From Blepharisma stoltei (taxonomy: Eukaryota; Ciliophora; Heterotrichea; Heterotrichida; Blepharismidae), in contig CAJZBQ010000054.1 of NCBI GenBank assembly GCA_914767885.1, forward strand, positions 744,001-808,000: a stretch of DNA of 64,000 bases, given 5' to 3'. The position numbers and the translations under genes are program-made. This document shows positions 23,195-34,061 of the stretch, piece after piece (within the stretch, counting starts at the first letter, position 1; every line of letters begins with the position of its first letter). Below the pieces are notes generated by a model. That model made no database searches and was not told where the DNA came from. It saw only the letters and a list, made by a program, of their open reading frames with translations.

Positions 23195-23365
23195 AAATTT
23201 TACAAATTAAATTAATATTTACTTTCCGCAATTTAGGATTTTTTTAAATTTCGAAAAAAAAATTTATTATAAAATTTATGTATAAATTTTTAAAAAAAAA
23301 TTTAACCCCTCTGTGAGCAAACAAAATTTTTTTGTGTTCGCTCACAGAGGGGAGAGAGTTAATAA
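23195..23365. mobile_element. MITE-like element, family B, with a 13-bp perfect hairpin
   Basis: CCCCTCTGTGAGC at 23306-23318 is followed by its exact inverse at 23340-23352. The AT-rich part to the left (AAAACATAA...ACAAATTAAATTAATATTTRCTTTC) matches the interior of the IES in the DDX49-like gene at 37.02-37.07 kb. It lies just upstream of the gamma-CA start. Confidence 0.6.
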
Positions 23366-23496
23366 GAAAAAAACTTTATGCTCTTAAAAATAATATCTAA
23401 TTTTTATATAAAATAGAAATCTTTTATTATTAGTAACTTGCTTTTATGCAGAACTAAATAATTAATATGACCTATAATAAGATTTTTGATGCTAAA

Positions 23497-23898
23497 TTAT
23501 GATATAAAATGTTTGGGTTCTTCCTTATTTAGTGGACTGCTCTTAAATTTCTTCTGCAAAAAGGCTTTCTTTTGATATTGATTCATTGCGTATGTAGTTT
23601 TGTTTATTTTAACTTTTCTTCTGTATAAGAGAAACAGCATATACCAGCCAAAAATACAAAAACTCCCACCGACAGGCACCATTACAGTTCATGTGAAAAA
23701 CGATATCAATGGATTTGAGTCATAATAAGCATTTTTTATAGTTTTCCATTTCCAATACTTGGTCATTTTATTAAGGTTTGCTTTATAGATTTCCCAAGCA
23801 ATCCCAGCAAAGCTTCTGCTATTATTGAAATGAGACCCTAATTTTGGCAAATCTGAAATTTCCATAGCTTTTTGAATCCTAAAGTCTTCTTCTCTCAT
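23497..23898 (-). CDS. Small single-span membrane protein (unknown)
   Basis: 133 aa, continuous when TGA is Trp (SFFTWTVMVPVGG). The N-terminal half is soluble and charged (MREEDFRIQKAMEI, KMTKYWKWKTI). One membrane span follows (VMVPVGGSFCIFGWYMLFLL), then a basic tail. The size and layout resemble small accessory subunits of mitochondrial respiratory complexes, but that is only an impression. Confidence 0.6.
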
Positions 23899-24590
23899 AT
23901 TTATAATGGCAATCTTTATTTCGTAAAATATAAATTATTTAAAGGAGAGATAAAAATAGTATATATTATATCAACTATACTATTTTTGATGAACTCGACG
24001 CCCTTGAGGCCATCGGCTCAACTAATACGATGTCCATAATTTTAAGAAATTGTCAGAGCCATTTAAGAAAGAACTTATTTATCCTAAGCAAAAGCTCTAC
24101 TGGGATCAAAGGGCTGGTCTTGCAGGTGGAATTCATGCAAAAAATATCCGATGTGCTGAAGTAAAGCATAAAGGCTGGCCTTATCATGGTTTCCAAGTGC
24201 TTGGCATAGCGGGATCTAAGTATCAAATTTCGATCTGGCCAGGCCATTTTTTATCTATAAACATTTTCAGGATAGCAATAGCCATTTATATAGGACTAAA
24301 TAGCCTTTTATCAAACCGATCATAATTTTTATTTAATAGCTTTTTTACCTATTTAATTTTAAGCATTTGAGAACTACTATAAGAAAATATTATTTGCTTT
24401 TATAATTTTAAAAGAATAATAGCCATAGAAGCTTAATTTTCCAACAAGTAAATTTTAATATGATATTTCATAGCGGTGAATTTAACAAAAAATAGAGCTT
24501 TTATTGTTTTTAATATACGATAAAGATTGATTTACTTCATCTAAGTAATATTTAGCAGTCCTATTAAAGTGAATAATTAAAATTATTATC

Positions 24591-24920
24591 TTAAAATCTC
24601 TCAAGTTCTTTTATTGCATTTCTGAAATCAAATATTCTTTTAATTCTTCTCTTATCAATACTTCTGAGATAATTGAAAAATCTATTCCATATGAATTCTT
24701 TAAAACATTCCAGATTACCAACAACTCATAGCAGATGTTTTGATCTTGTGAATGAAACATTTAATCTTTTTATATCAGAAATAAATTCATATGGAAGCTC
24801 TGTAGCTACCGAAGAAAAAATTATCGCATCTTTCTCCTGACCTTGAAATCCGTCGACTGTGGATATCGAAATATTTTCTAAATCAAGATTTTCTTGGTTT
24901 TGATAAAAAATGGTGTTTTA
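24591..24920 (-). pseudogene. UPF1/SEN1-type SF1 helicase C-terminal fragment
   Basis: The frame reads NISISTVDGFQGQEKDAIIF (motif V region) and RLNVSFTRSKHLLWVVGN (motif VI region, using TGA as Trp), ending at TAA. Upstream frames are broken, with only short pieces such as EDFKYFLNFSGIDR, and no Walker A was found. It looks like the decayed 3' end of a helicase carried by the inverted-repeat element. Confidence 0.7.
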
Positions 24921-25186
24921 TTTAGCTATTTAATTTTACTTAGTTTTTGAATTTCTCAGATGCTCGATACGATCTATTCCTGAAAAATTAAGGAAATATT
25001 TGAAATCTTCTATGGAATCGAAGCCCCTTAATAGATTCTTCCGCTTCTTTTTCTTTTTCAATTTTTATTTAGGAATTTGAGAATTTCATAAAAATTTCAA
25101 TTCTATTATTATTTCCATTAAATGCATTGCTTTAATCCTAAAAAAACTGTTTTTTTAAAATATTTTAATAAAAGCTGTTCAATAAT

Positions 25187-25345
25187 TTATATTCCACACT
25201 TATCACATTTATAAACTCCGTCCTTTTTCTTTAAGCAAATCATATGAAATTTATGATTGCATGAAATACAGATAGCAGGATGTATATCGACACTAAATGG
25301 CAGACTGCATTCATGACAGAGTTCGGTTATTTCATTCAAATTCAT
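25187..25345 (-). CDS. 52-aa PHD/RING-like zinc finger inside the inverted-repeat element
   Basis: MNLNEITELCHEC starts at 25345. Cysteines and a histidine are spaced C-x2-C, C-x2-C-x4-H-x2-C, C-x2-C, the pattern of PHD-type fingers. It could be an independent small gene or the last exon of a decayed transposon protein. Confidence 0.5.
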   Translation of the reverse strand: MNLNEITELCHECSLPFSVDIHPAICISCNHKFHMICLKKKDGVYKCDKCGI

Positions 25346-26017
25346 AGTTGTTACTTCTTCGAATGTATGTCTTGCAAAATAAATATATATAAAATTAATG
25401 AGAATAGCTTAAATCAATCAAATTATTATTGCAATTAAATTCGTGACCTTATTTGTACCTCATCAATAGACTTCTTAAGCCATCTTATCAGAAACTCAAA
25501 TCTCAAATATTTCTGCCCTGCTGAAAATGATTATAGATAAAAAATGGCCTGGTCAGATCGAAATAATATTTTACAAGAAGTATTTGATACTTAGATCCCG
25601 CTATGCCAAGCACTTGGAAACCATGATAAGGCCAGCCTTTATGCTTTACTTCAGCACATCGGATATTTTTTGCCTGAATTCCATCTGCAAGACCAGCCCT
25701 TTGATCCCAGTAGAGCTTTTGCTTAGGATAAATAAGTTCTTTCTTAAATGGCTCTGACAATTTCTTAAAATTATGGACATCGTATTAGTTGAGCCGATGG
25801 CCTCAAGGGCGTCGAGTTCATCAAAAATAGTATATAACAAAGTAGCATATATTGGAAAGATTAGAATGGCGTAGAATATAGTATGATGATCAAGATCTGA
25901 TAATATTTGTATAAGATATGTGAAAATTCGATTTTATTCTTCAGCATCCAAAAATATGAAATTTTACTATTATTTGTTTTGGACAAATTCTGCCAATCAT
26001 ATATTAGATGATTAGAT

Positions 26018-26599
26018 TTATAAATGAGGGTTTAGCTTATGCAATATGAAGTTGTTATAATGCTCAATATTTTCTCTATGAAGCAGCATATTTCCAGTTT
26101 CACGATTGAGTGGGAACCATTGGACAAATTCAACTTCTTCAGTGTCAGCTATTTCACCTGTTTTTTCAACTAAAGCAATGTAATAAATTACATGCTTACG
26201 GATTGGTCGTCCTTTTTTACTGGTAAACACATATATGATAGGGTCGATTGGAGAAGCTAAGGTTTGGTCATTAGTCCATCCATCAACTCCTAAAAACATT
26301 GTAGGTGAATGTCCTGTTTCTTCTTGAAGTTCTCTGATTGCAGCTTGTATATTTGTTTCTCTATGCTCCTTATGGCCTTTTGCGATTTGAAAATAGTCAT
26401 ATCTTTTGGATTTAGACAGCAAAATTTCATAGTCAGCACCGCTAAGCCTAAGCGGAACGATTCCATAGCTATAATCATTGGTTTCCATGATTGCTCTCTT
26501 AAGAATAGATTTAATAAATAGCATTTTATGCGAACATTTTCGAATTGTAAGGAATTTTATAAATATTGATGATAAACTTATTGGGTTATATAGAGGCAA
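26018..26599 (-). CDS. Nudix hydrolase, Ap4A-hydrolase (NUDT2) type
   Basis: Up to 193 aa. The Nudix box is complete: GHKEHRETNIQAAIRELQEE followed by TG. Upstream YGIVPLR and KSKRYDYFQIAKG match bis(5'-nucleosyl)-tetraphosphatases, which cleave Ap4A to ATP and AMP. The downstream EEVEFVQWFPL also fits. The start is uncertain: ATGs exist at 26599, at MLFIKSILKR and at METNDYSYG. The last gives the usual ~150-aa size, while the longer N-terminus is hydrophobic and basic and could be a targeting peptide. Confidence 0.82.
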   Translation of the reverse strand: MPLYNPISLSSIFIKFLTIRKCSHKMLFIKSILKRAIMETNDYSYGIVPLRLSGADYEILLSKSKRYDYFQIAKGHKEHRETNIQAAIRELQEETGHSPTMFLGVDGWTNDQTLASPIDPIIYVFTSKKGRPIRKHVIYYIALVEKTGEIADTEEVEFVQWFPLNRETGNMLLHRENIEHYNNFILHKLNPHL

Positions 26600-26617
26600 T
26601 TAATAAATTTTTTGGCC

Positions 26618-27225
26618 TTGACTCCCTCAAACTTTAAATGGAACAAAAATCCTGTTCCAATTTAAAGGGGGGTTATTTTTTTAAAAAAAATTATATTTAA
26701 ATTTTTCTCTATAAAAAATTTTTTATCGTCCCTTATGTCTTTGGGCACAAATTATGATAAAATCTTAAAAAATAAATTGAGCGCACTACTTTGAATTTTA
26801 ATTTATTATAAAGAAAAAATTAAAAAATTAATTTATTCAGTGTAAAAACTTTTAAATAGCATTCTTCTTGTACTTTTCCATTAAATTTAGGTAAAAATAA
26901 TTTTATAAATTTAATTAATTTTTTAAAAGAATTTTTTAAAATTTAAAAAAAATATAAATTGAGCACAATATTTGAATTTTAATATATTTTTATGCAGATT
27001 TAAATAAAAAGATTAATCGGTTCAGTGTTGAAACTGTTTAAATAGAATATCGCTTCATTTTATCTATTAAATTAGGTCAGAAATAATTTTATAAAGAATA
27101 GTATCTTTCACCGATAAATATTTTCCTATTTAAAAATAAATTTTGTTCTAATAAGGGGGTTAAAGTACCCAAAAATTGCAAATTTTACCGATGTTTTGTT
27201 GCAATTTAGAGGGTGGAGTAAGTAA
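26618..27225. mobile_element. MITE, family A (~608 bp), intergenic
   Basis: The left end is TGACTCCCTCAAACTTTAAA and the right end inverted is TTACTTACTCCACCCTCTAA. Near both ends are TGGAACAAAAATC-like or TTGCAATTT hairpins. Two internal copies of a unit containing AAATTGAGC.CA.TA.TTTGAATTTTAAT and CTTTTAAATAGCATTC are seen. It fills the space between the Nudix and tetraspan genes. Confidence 0.75.
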
Positions 27226-27260
27226 AGGAGTTTTAATATTCATAATTTTTAATTCAATAA

Positions 27261-28856
27261 ATGTCAGAAGGAGAAAAAGAAGACATAAAGCCAGACTTGC
27301 CAGAGCCAAGCATTGACATAAAGTTCGGGTGTATGAGAGTCCGCTATTGGTGGTATGTCATTTTATCGTTCCAAAGCATCATTTTAATCCTTATGCTTGG
27401 CGCTCTCTTCTCTGAAAGCTGGGCAAAACAAGGAAAAGGCGATAACAAGTGGAAAGGAAGTTTAAACTATATTACATCTCCTGACCTAAGTCTAAATCCT
27501 CTCCTTTAAATTGGAACCAAAAAAACTTTTCCAAATTTAGAGGGGCTAACTTACTCTGCTTTAAAAATGAAATGTAAATAGAATACTATTTAAACAACAC
27601 TAATACTATAGATAAATTTCAATTTTGCGATATTAAACTGGTTATTAAACCTATTTAATTAAAAAAAAATATAATTTTTACCTATAAACAATAAATTATT
27701 AATGTCAAATAGTTAATTTACCCTAAAAATGATATTTTGTTCCAATCTAAAGGGGAGTAAGTTAATTATTATAAGTTCTAGAGGACATTAAAATCATGAA
27801 ACCTTCTGATTCTGACCTCGCCTTTCTATATTTAATAATATCTCCTGACAATTATGAGTATTTTGACTACATCGATATGCAAAAAATTTATTGCGATATG
27901 GACACTACTAAGTGAAGCTACGACTCCGATCTTGCTGATGCATTATGCAAAACGTTTAAAAACATGAGAGGAGCTGGAGCTGCGTTCAACTTTTTTGAAG
28001 TTTTGGCCTACGTAGCTACCGTTCTCTGAATGATAAGAGTTCTTTACTCTTTACTAGAAAAAAAATTCCTTCCTAACTGCTGGGGATATGTTTGGCCTTC
28101 ATTAGGGCTATTTTTCCATATATTAGCTGAAATTATTTGGAGCGGGGCAACCGGCGCAAAGTTTAATGGATCTTGTGATAAACTAAATAGCGGCAGCGAC
28201 CCAGAAGACATCTGTGCAACTCAAGGACCAGCTGTGGTACTAGTGGCCACTTTAATCTATATAATTATAGCAACAATTTTTTATATAGTCTACAAATATA
28301 TACATAAAAATAGTGACAATAGACCACCCGACCTCTCGATTTTATTACCTCAACACCTTCAGGTGGCCCAGTGTTGGGGATTTAGGTGGAAAAGGGATTG
28401 GTAATCCTTTGTGTATGCCGGGCTGGGTTTTCTCTGAGCCCCAGGAAGCTAATTCATGGGACTTGGGGTTTTTTCTCCAGAACAACCATTGGAAAGGGCA
28501 AGGTCGGCCATAGTCTGTGGGCAATATGACTCACAGACCTAGAAGACCATATTTGCCTAACGAGAAACTGGGAGTTTCGACCCAGGTGGTTGACCCTCAG
28601 ACTCCAGGAGCCATGGAAGCCAAGACTGGTGTGTGCGAATCCCTTGTTTGCGGCAACAAGTAAGGGTGTCCGTCGAGGCCTCAACATAGGCGATGAGCGT
28701 GTAGGGGTGCAAATCCCCGGCCCTGCAAGTGCGAACGGCTTAACTTAATCTTAATCTTATATAGTCTACAACAAGAGAAGAGGGATCAAGGAAGAAGAGC
28801 TGGAGACTGATAATTTGCATGCAGGAGGTGGCAGTCTTAATAATAATGGTGTTTAA
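27261..28856 (+). CDS. Tetraspan (claudin-like) membrane protein, broken by an IES in its intron and a retroposon
   Basis: 277 aa after corrections. Span one WWYVILSFQSIILILMLGAL, a polar loop with Asp/Tyr and a TGA-Trp, span two FNFFEVLAYVATVLWMIRVL, span three WGYVWPSLGLFFHILAEIIW, a loop with two Cys, span four VVLVATLIYIIIATIFYIVY, then the cytoplasmic tail KRRGIKEEELETD. The four-span layout resembles the claudin/PMP22 superfamily in shape only. Exon 1 ends at 27489 and exon 2 starts at 27776. The last span is cut by a 476-bp insert with 15-bp duplications. Confidence 0.75.
27490..27775. mobile_element. Mini-intron (15-16 nt) containing a ~270-bp family A IES
   Basis: TAAGT occurs at 27487-27491 and 27758-27762. 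Excision there leaves a GT-AG intron of 15 nt; excision at the next TA pair leaves 16 nt. The IES ends carry the family A inverted repeats (CCTCTCCTTTAAATTGGAAC and, inverted, TACTCCCCTTTAGATTGGAAC). After both removals the exons join LSP/DL to ILEDIKIMKP in frame. Confidence 0.82.
28296..28771 (+). mobile_element. Retroposon-like insertion (476 bp) with 15-bp TSD
   Basis: TTATATAGTCTACAA at 28281-28295 and 28757-28771. The head after the left copy is ACATAAAAATAGTGACAA and the tail before the right copy is CTTAATCTTAATC. Strongly GC-rich interior. Removal joins FYIVY to NKRRGIKEEEL, completing the tetraspan protein. Confidence 0.87.
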
Positions 28857-28929
28857 AAAATTTAAAACGCATTTATTTTAGAATCTTATAAGCTGTATAA
28901 AAAAATGTAAAATAAATCGCATAGAAGTT

Positions 28930-30126
28930 ATGGGAATTTGTGTTCAGAAGCAGAAAAAAATAGAATCTCCTGAAGCCATTCATGAAACAAAAGAAAAAGA
29001 AGTTGCAGAAGTCCCGCAGCGGCCAGTAAGAAAGCAGCATGTCCGATTATCAGTTGTACCTTCAAAAACTCCTCTATCCCGTATTGACTCAGACTTACTA
29101 ACTTCAGTCAAAGAAGCTATCACAAAATCAGAAAAATCCCGAGGAATCCCAGAAGACGTCCAAAACGACTCAAAGAACTCACGTATTTTGATTGCTGGAG
29201 TTCCAAATGAAAATCGGCAAAACGGCTTTGAAGACAAAAAAATGAGATTTGAAGGAGAAAACGCTAATATGAGCTATGTCAGCTCAATCGGAGTTGGAAT
29301 TGCGTGCAAAAAAGGACTTAAAGAGGACCCTAACAACCAAGATGACTTTACTGTGTTACTAGACAAAGCCTTTCAATTTTTTGGCGTTTTCGATGGACAC
29401 GGGGCTTATGGGCATGAAATTTCGAATTATATACATTTGCTGCTGCCTAAATTGATTATTAAGCATGAACAGTTTGAAGAAAATATTAGAGAAGCTATCA
29501 TACAGTCGTTTTTTCACGCAAACAGTTCTTTAGTTGAGCAGTGCGACAAGCCTGAATCTACTTATGACTGTATGATGTCAGGGACTACAGCAACTACTTT
29601 ACTGATTAAAAACAAACACATATTTATTGGCCACGTCGGAGATTCAAGAGCCGTTTTATGTTTAAAAAATGGAGAAGCTATTCAAGCTAAGCGACTAACT
29701 ACAGACCACAAACCTACCTTGCCAGGTGAGCTGCAAAGGATCCAGTCTTGTGGAGGAGAAGTTAAGCAGCTGCCTGATGATGTTCCACATAGGATTTTTA
29801 TGAAAGGAAAAGATTACCCAGGGCTTTCTACAAGCAGAGCTCTAGGTGACGCTATCGCTCAAATGGTAGGCGTTTCTCCTCTGCCTCAATTTGAAGATAT
29901 CCCTTTTCAAGACAACTTTGAATACCTAATTATGGGCAGTGACGGTGTTTGAGAGTTTATAAAAGACCAAGAAGCTGCTGATACCATTGCCAAATCAGGA
30001 AAAAACGTCCGACAAGGAGCTCAAACCTTAGCATCCTTAGCTTGGCAAAGGTGGATAACTACAGAAGAAGATGTGGTTGACGACATAACGGTGTTAGCTA
30101 TTCATTTACCGAGTTTGTTGAAATAA
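28930..30126 (+). CDS. PP2C-type Ser/Thr phosphatase
   Basis: 398 aa, one TGA-Trp at 29950 in the conserved GSDGVWEF. Metal-binding motifs: DPNNQDDF, FGVFDGHG, GDSRAVL, STSRALGD and the final DDITVLAI. MGICVQK at the start fits N-myristoylation plus palmitoylation, so the enzyme is probably membrane-associated. The ~110-residue N-terminal extension is basic and polar. The TGA in this invariant position is one of the best proofs of the altered code. Confidence 0.94.
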
Positions 30127-30137
30127 CATAAATTATA

Positions 30138-31646
30138 CTAGCTGAATTCTTCTGTTCTAGGGAACTCTTCTTCTATTAAATGCTCGAGGTTGTTTCTGTA
30201 ATAATCTAAACCTACCATGAAGTCATTAGCGTTTTTGGTGTCTTCTACGAATTCTCGATATTTTATTCTTCTAGCGACCTTTTGCAAGTCGAAAAAGTAA
30301 TATTGGCTCATTAGTGGGTTAATGAATAATTTTTTGGAATGGGTTGACTCAAGGGTGTTATAATTTCCAAACTTTCCTAAAATTGAACTGATTATTTGGA
30401 AACCTACAAAATTCTCTCTTGGCATCCTTGACTGTATAAATTCACTTGCCTTTATAAACCCTTGAACTTCAGGCATAGTCTGCAGCAAAGAAAAATTCCC
30501 CAAAAATCCTCCTGCTTCTGTTATTTCTGCTATAGCTCTAAGTGTAGAACAGTCAGAAACTCCTTGAAACCTATCAGTTCCAATACCAATACACCCTAAA
30601 ATCGCATTAACTCTTGCTTGCTTGACAGCAAGAATGCTTAAAATGTCTTCTAGCGGTGTTCCAAGGTCTTTTTCATCTCCCGCCATTAAGCTATCACTTC
30701 CCCCATCAATCAAAATAACAAGCTGAATATTATGTCTTCATAATAATAATAAAATTGCATCTACGGAATTTGTTCTCTCTGAGAATTTTTCCATCCCCAG
30801 CGAATTTTACTATTATGGGGTTCAGTTTCCCAGTGAACTTTATCCAAGTTTGCTGTATCCAAGCATGCCGGTAAGGTCCCAAACACATAGGCTGGAATTC
30901 CGGTTCTTGGATTTTAGGATGCAGGAGGTACAAAACATATCTACCTTTCACTTAGAGGAGGGAGACCCTTAAGTAAAACATATGACGGAGACAGGTAGCA
31001 TCAAGATAACGTATCCCCGAAGTCTCTGTGCTCTGCTGGTCAGTCATTTGATAGAAATCTGATTGGCTTAGCCTGATGTAAAAGGTGGCGGAGGAGATTG
31101 ATCATGACGTCCCTAATTTTGGGATTTAAAAAGATGGGCGTAGGCTTGATTAAATCATCTGCTTTAGAGCATAAACTTGTTAAAAATATAGAATAATAAA
31201 AAAATATTAATCTGAATATTATGTCTTTGTATAACAGCCTGGTAAGCTGCTGTAAGTTTATCAACCCCTCTCCTTTTAAAAGCATAAACTGAAATTTCTT
31301 GGTTTAATTCTTCTCTAAACCATTGGCATAAATACTTTTCAACAAAAAATCCTTGATTACTCGTATCAACTAGTCCGTGGTTTGTATCAGCAGTTATTCT
31401 CATACAGACAATTGGCATCGCAGGATTAGATTCTCGCAAAATGACTTCGCCATCTGCATTTTTGATCTCGCTGAAACTCATGTTGCCTAAAAACACTTCT
31501 TTTCCTTGAGATTTAAGAGAGAAATACAAAGGAAGACCTTGGACTACATCATAGACACCTCCGCAGCCACTTATTAAGATAGTGCTGGCTTCACTAACTC
31601 TTTTCCAAAAATCTAATTGAAGACCATTTCCATAATAAGCTTCCAT
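30138..31646 (-). CDS. DUF1152-family protein, split by a retroposon
   Basis: 339 aa after removal of 489 bp. The first segment (ASTILISGCGGVYDVVQGLPLYFSL) and the second (LVILIDGGSDSLMAGDE, then NAILGCIGIGTDRFQGVSD) match the glycine-rich pattern of DUF1152 proteins, whose biochemical role is unknown to me. The break lies in AAYQAVIQRHNIQ and resumes LVILIDGG. It is convergent with the PP2C gene, only 11 bp apart. Confidence 0.78.
30739..31227. mobile_element. Retroposon-like insertion (489 bp) with 16-bp TSD
   Basis: CTGAATATTATGTCTT at 30723-30738 and 31212-31227. The left end has an ATAATAATAATAAAAT simple repeat, suggesting a minus-strand 3' tail. Length is a multiple of three, but the insert carries stops. 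Removal restores RHNIQLVILIDGG. Confidence 0.85.
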
Positions 31647-31727
31647 TATATTTTAAGCTAAAATTATAGTCTCCTAAATCATAAAAGACTAGTTTATTCA
31701 TATGTTTCATTAATGAGAAGTCCTAAA

Positions 31728-33007
31728 TTACTTATAAAACTCAAACTCAGTATCGCTTTTCTTTACCACATTTTTGTAAGCCTTCTCAAAGTCTTTAGGA
31801 AGAATCACATATCTGTTTCTCCTCACAGCCAGCAGCCCTGCTTCTTGGCAAATAGCAGAAATATCGGCAGCACTGATTTTCTCAGGTCTGTTGACGTAAT
31901 CTTCTAAGTCGACTTCATCTGATAAGTTCATTTTGCTAGTAACTGTTTGGAAAATTAGCCTTTTTTGTCTTCTATCTGGCATTGGGAACTCAATTTTTCT
32001 ATCTAATCTTCCAGGTCTCATAAGGGCGCTATCTAAGGTATCAGCTCTGTTAGTAGCCATAATCACTTTTACGTTGACGCTTTGGTCAAACCCATCCATT
32101 TGGTTTAGGAGCTCTAATAAAATTCTCTGGACTTCTCTATCAGCTCCAGTTTGAGCGTCAAATCTTTTGGTAGCGATTGCGTCAATTTCGTCAATGAATA
32201 CGATGCTTGGTGCGTTTTCTCTTGCCAATCTGAATACATCTCTAACCATTCTTGGGCCTTCTCCCAAGTATTTTTGCACAAACTCGCTGCCGACGACTCT
32301 TATGAATGCTGCTGTAGTGTGGTGAGCCACTGCTTTTGCAAGCATGGTTTTTCCTGTCCCTGGAGGTCCGTACAGTAAAACACCTCTTGGAGGGTCAATT
32401 CCAATCTGAGCATAGAGCTCATGGTTTGTAAGAGGTAGCTCTACAGCTTCTCTGATTTCTTGTTTCTGTATATCAAGACCGCCAATGTCTTGATATCCCA
32501 TTTCCCATATTTTTCCCAGTCAAAAAATCAATATAATTTTTATCGAGACATTTATAAGGAATTCCTATAAGTGACTTCAGGTTTTTCACCTACCTGCAAG
32601 AGCTGAATTGACGCATCTGTTTCATTAGGCATTATATCGACTACACTGTGAGAATGCCTATGAAGAGCTATTGAAGAAGATGGCTTGAGGAGCTCTCTGT
32701 TTAATGTTGATAGAACTCTGACATAATAATTTGACCCAGCAGTGCTAGATACAATTGCGTAATTTTCGTCAATGAGCTCTAAGAATTGACCTATCACAAG
32801 AGGCACTGACTGAATTCTTTTGATTTCTTCTTTGGCTCGGATGTATTCACGTTTGAGATTTTTCTGCTCGTCTTTGATGTAATCTGCCTGGATGGTGAGG
32901 AATTCGAGCTCTCTTTCGAGGGATTTCATGCGCTGGTAGAAGTCGCTGGTGTCGTCTTCGATGTTCATGTCCATATTGGCTGCTGAGTCGACTAGTGCCA
33001 TTTTCAA
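31728..33007 (-). CDS. RPT3: 26S proteasome AAA-ATPase subunit Rpt3, split by a 74-bp IES
   Basis: 401 aa. N-terminal coiled coil ([17 protein letters not shown]), OB domain ([19 protein letters not shown]), then AAA+ with [15 protein letters not shown], Walker [14 protein letters not shown], Walker [11 protein letters not shown], and the Arg fingers in [13 protein letters not shown]. The C-terminus FEFYK is the HbYX motif that docks into the alpha ring. Near-identity through [20 protein letters not shown] makes Rpt3 specific. The frame is cut at PEVTY and resumes at [12 protein letters not shown]. Confidence 0.96.
32493..32566. other. IES in RPT3 (74 bp)
   Basis: TAT junctions (ATA on the plus strand at 32493-32495 and 32567-32569). 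On the coding strand the ends are TATAGGAATTCC and, inverted, TATCCCATTTCCC. Removal gives the conserved [10 protein letters not shown]. Confidence 0.88.
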
Positions 33008-33121
33008 TTATAAGAATTCTATCAAATTCATGTCAGAAGTGGAAATTTTCTGATTTTTTAGAAAAACTGTTTAGGCTAGGTTGCTTTTATACTTAAAACT
33101 TAAAAGATTTATAAATATAAA

Positions 33122-34054
33122 ATGGAAGCACATAAAGTAAGAAGAAAAAATCTATCATTAGGGATTCCAAGCACAAAGGCTTCTACACCAATTTGACCTC
33201 TTTCGCCTAGATCTCCTTCTCTTGAAGGAAACCGTCTTTGTGAGCCAATGACTCCTAGAAAATTATTGTACGAGTTTCAGTTAAGAGATGCAATAGTAAG
33301 ACAAGAAATTTGTAAAAGCGAAAGAGAAAACTGCGACATGAAAAAGAGCATTGATGAGCTAAAAATTGAAATTTTGCAAATAGAAAAGGAGCTAAATAAA
33401 GAAGAAAGATTGCTAATTAGACAAGAAGAAGACTTATCATCGCTACATTCAAAAATATTGAAAAATGAGCTATTTCAAATTGAAAACACAGAAAAGATCA
33501 AAGAGTCTGTTGAAAACTACAAAGAGCTCATAAACTATCTTAATGATAGTATTGGAGAGGAAGCAAACTATTTTAACAATACCAAACAAATCACAACAAA
33601 TTTAAAATACTCACTACATGCTCAAAATAATGACGTTATGGAAAACATGAGAGAGCTTATCAGCATATATGAAGACCAATTAAAGTTTAAAGACCATACA
33701 ATTAAAGACGAAGAAGATATATTAAATAGAGGAAACCAAATAGAGTCAAATAAAAATCAAGAAATTGCAGAAATGATATCAGAGCTAAAAAATGAAGAAA
33801 TTTCAAATCAAAAATATATTTATAGCTTACAAAAAAAAGTAGAAATAATTAATGCAGGAAAATTGCAGAAAAAGATAGAAAGAGACTTAGTGATACAAAA
33901 AGAGTCCCTAAACTCAGCGGAAGATGTGTTAAGCAGGCTGAAGCAAAAACTAAAAGCATCAGAAAAAATGGAGCCGTTTGTTAAAAAACTGGGATTAAAA
34001 ATCGAAGGACATAGAGATCGAATTATCCGGATAGATTTATCATTAAAAAAATAA
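33122..34054 (+). CDS. Coiled-coil protein (unknown)
   Basis: 310 aa. MEAHKVRRKNLSLGIPS and a Ser/Pro-rich head with a TGA-Trp (TPIWPLSPRSPS) are followed by about 250 residues of Glu/Lys-rich heptads (KELNKEERLLIRQEEDLSSL, ELISIYEDQLKFKDHTIKDE). Probably a long alpha-helical structural protein of the ciliary or cortical cytoskeleton; no family is recognised. A divergent gene pair with RPT3, starts 114 bp apart. Confidence 0.7.
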
Positions 34055-34061
34055 TTAAACT

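Larger units (their letters stand above)
23977..25834. mobile_element. Transposon-like element with ~290-bp terminal inverted repeats
   Basis: The DNA at 23977-24261 recurs inverted at 25529-25834 with few changes; the right copy has an extra ~20 bp near its inner end. Outer ends read TATACTATTTTTGATGAAC. Between them lie a minus-strand SF1 helicase remnant and a small zinc-finger frame. Each terminal repeat also contains a conserved open frame (KLYWDQRAGL, HKGWPYHGFQVLGIAGSKYQ) that I do not recognise. The element is intergenic. Confidence 0.75.

Noticed and set aside
28640-28740. tRNA-like B-box (GGTGCAAATCCCC) near the 3' end of the 28296 retroposon
   Set aside because: No matching A-box or cloverleaf could be formed, so a tRNA gene or tRNA-derived origin is not supported.
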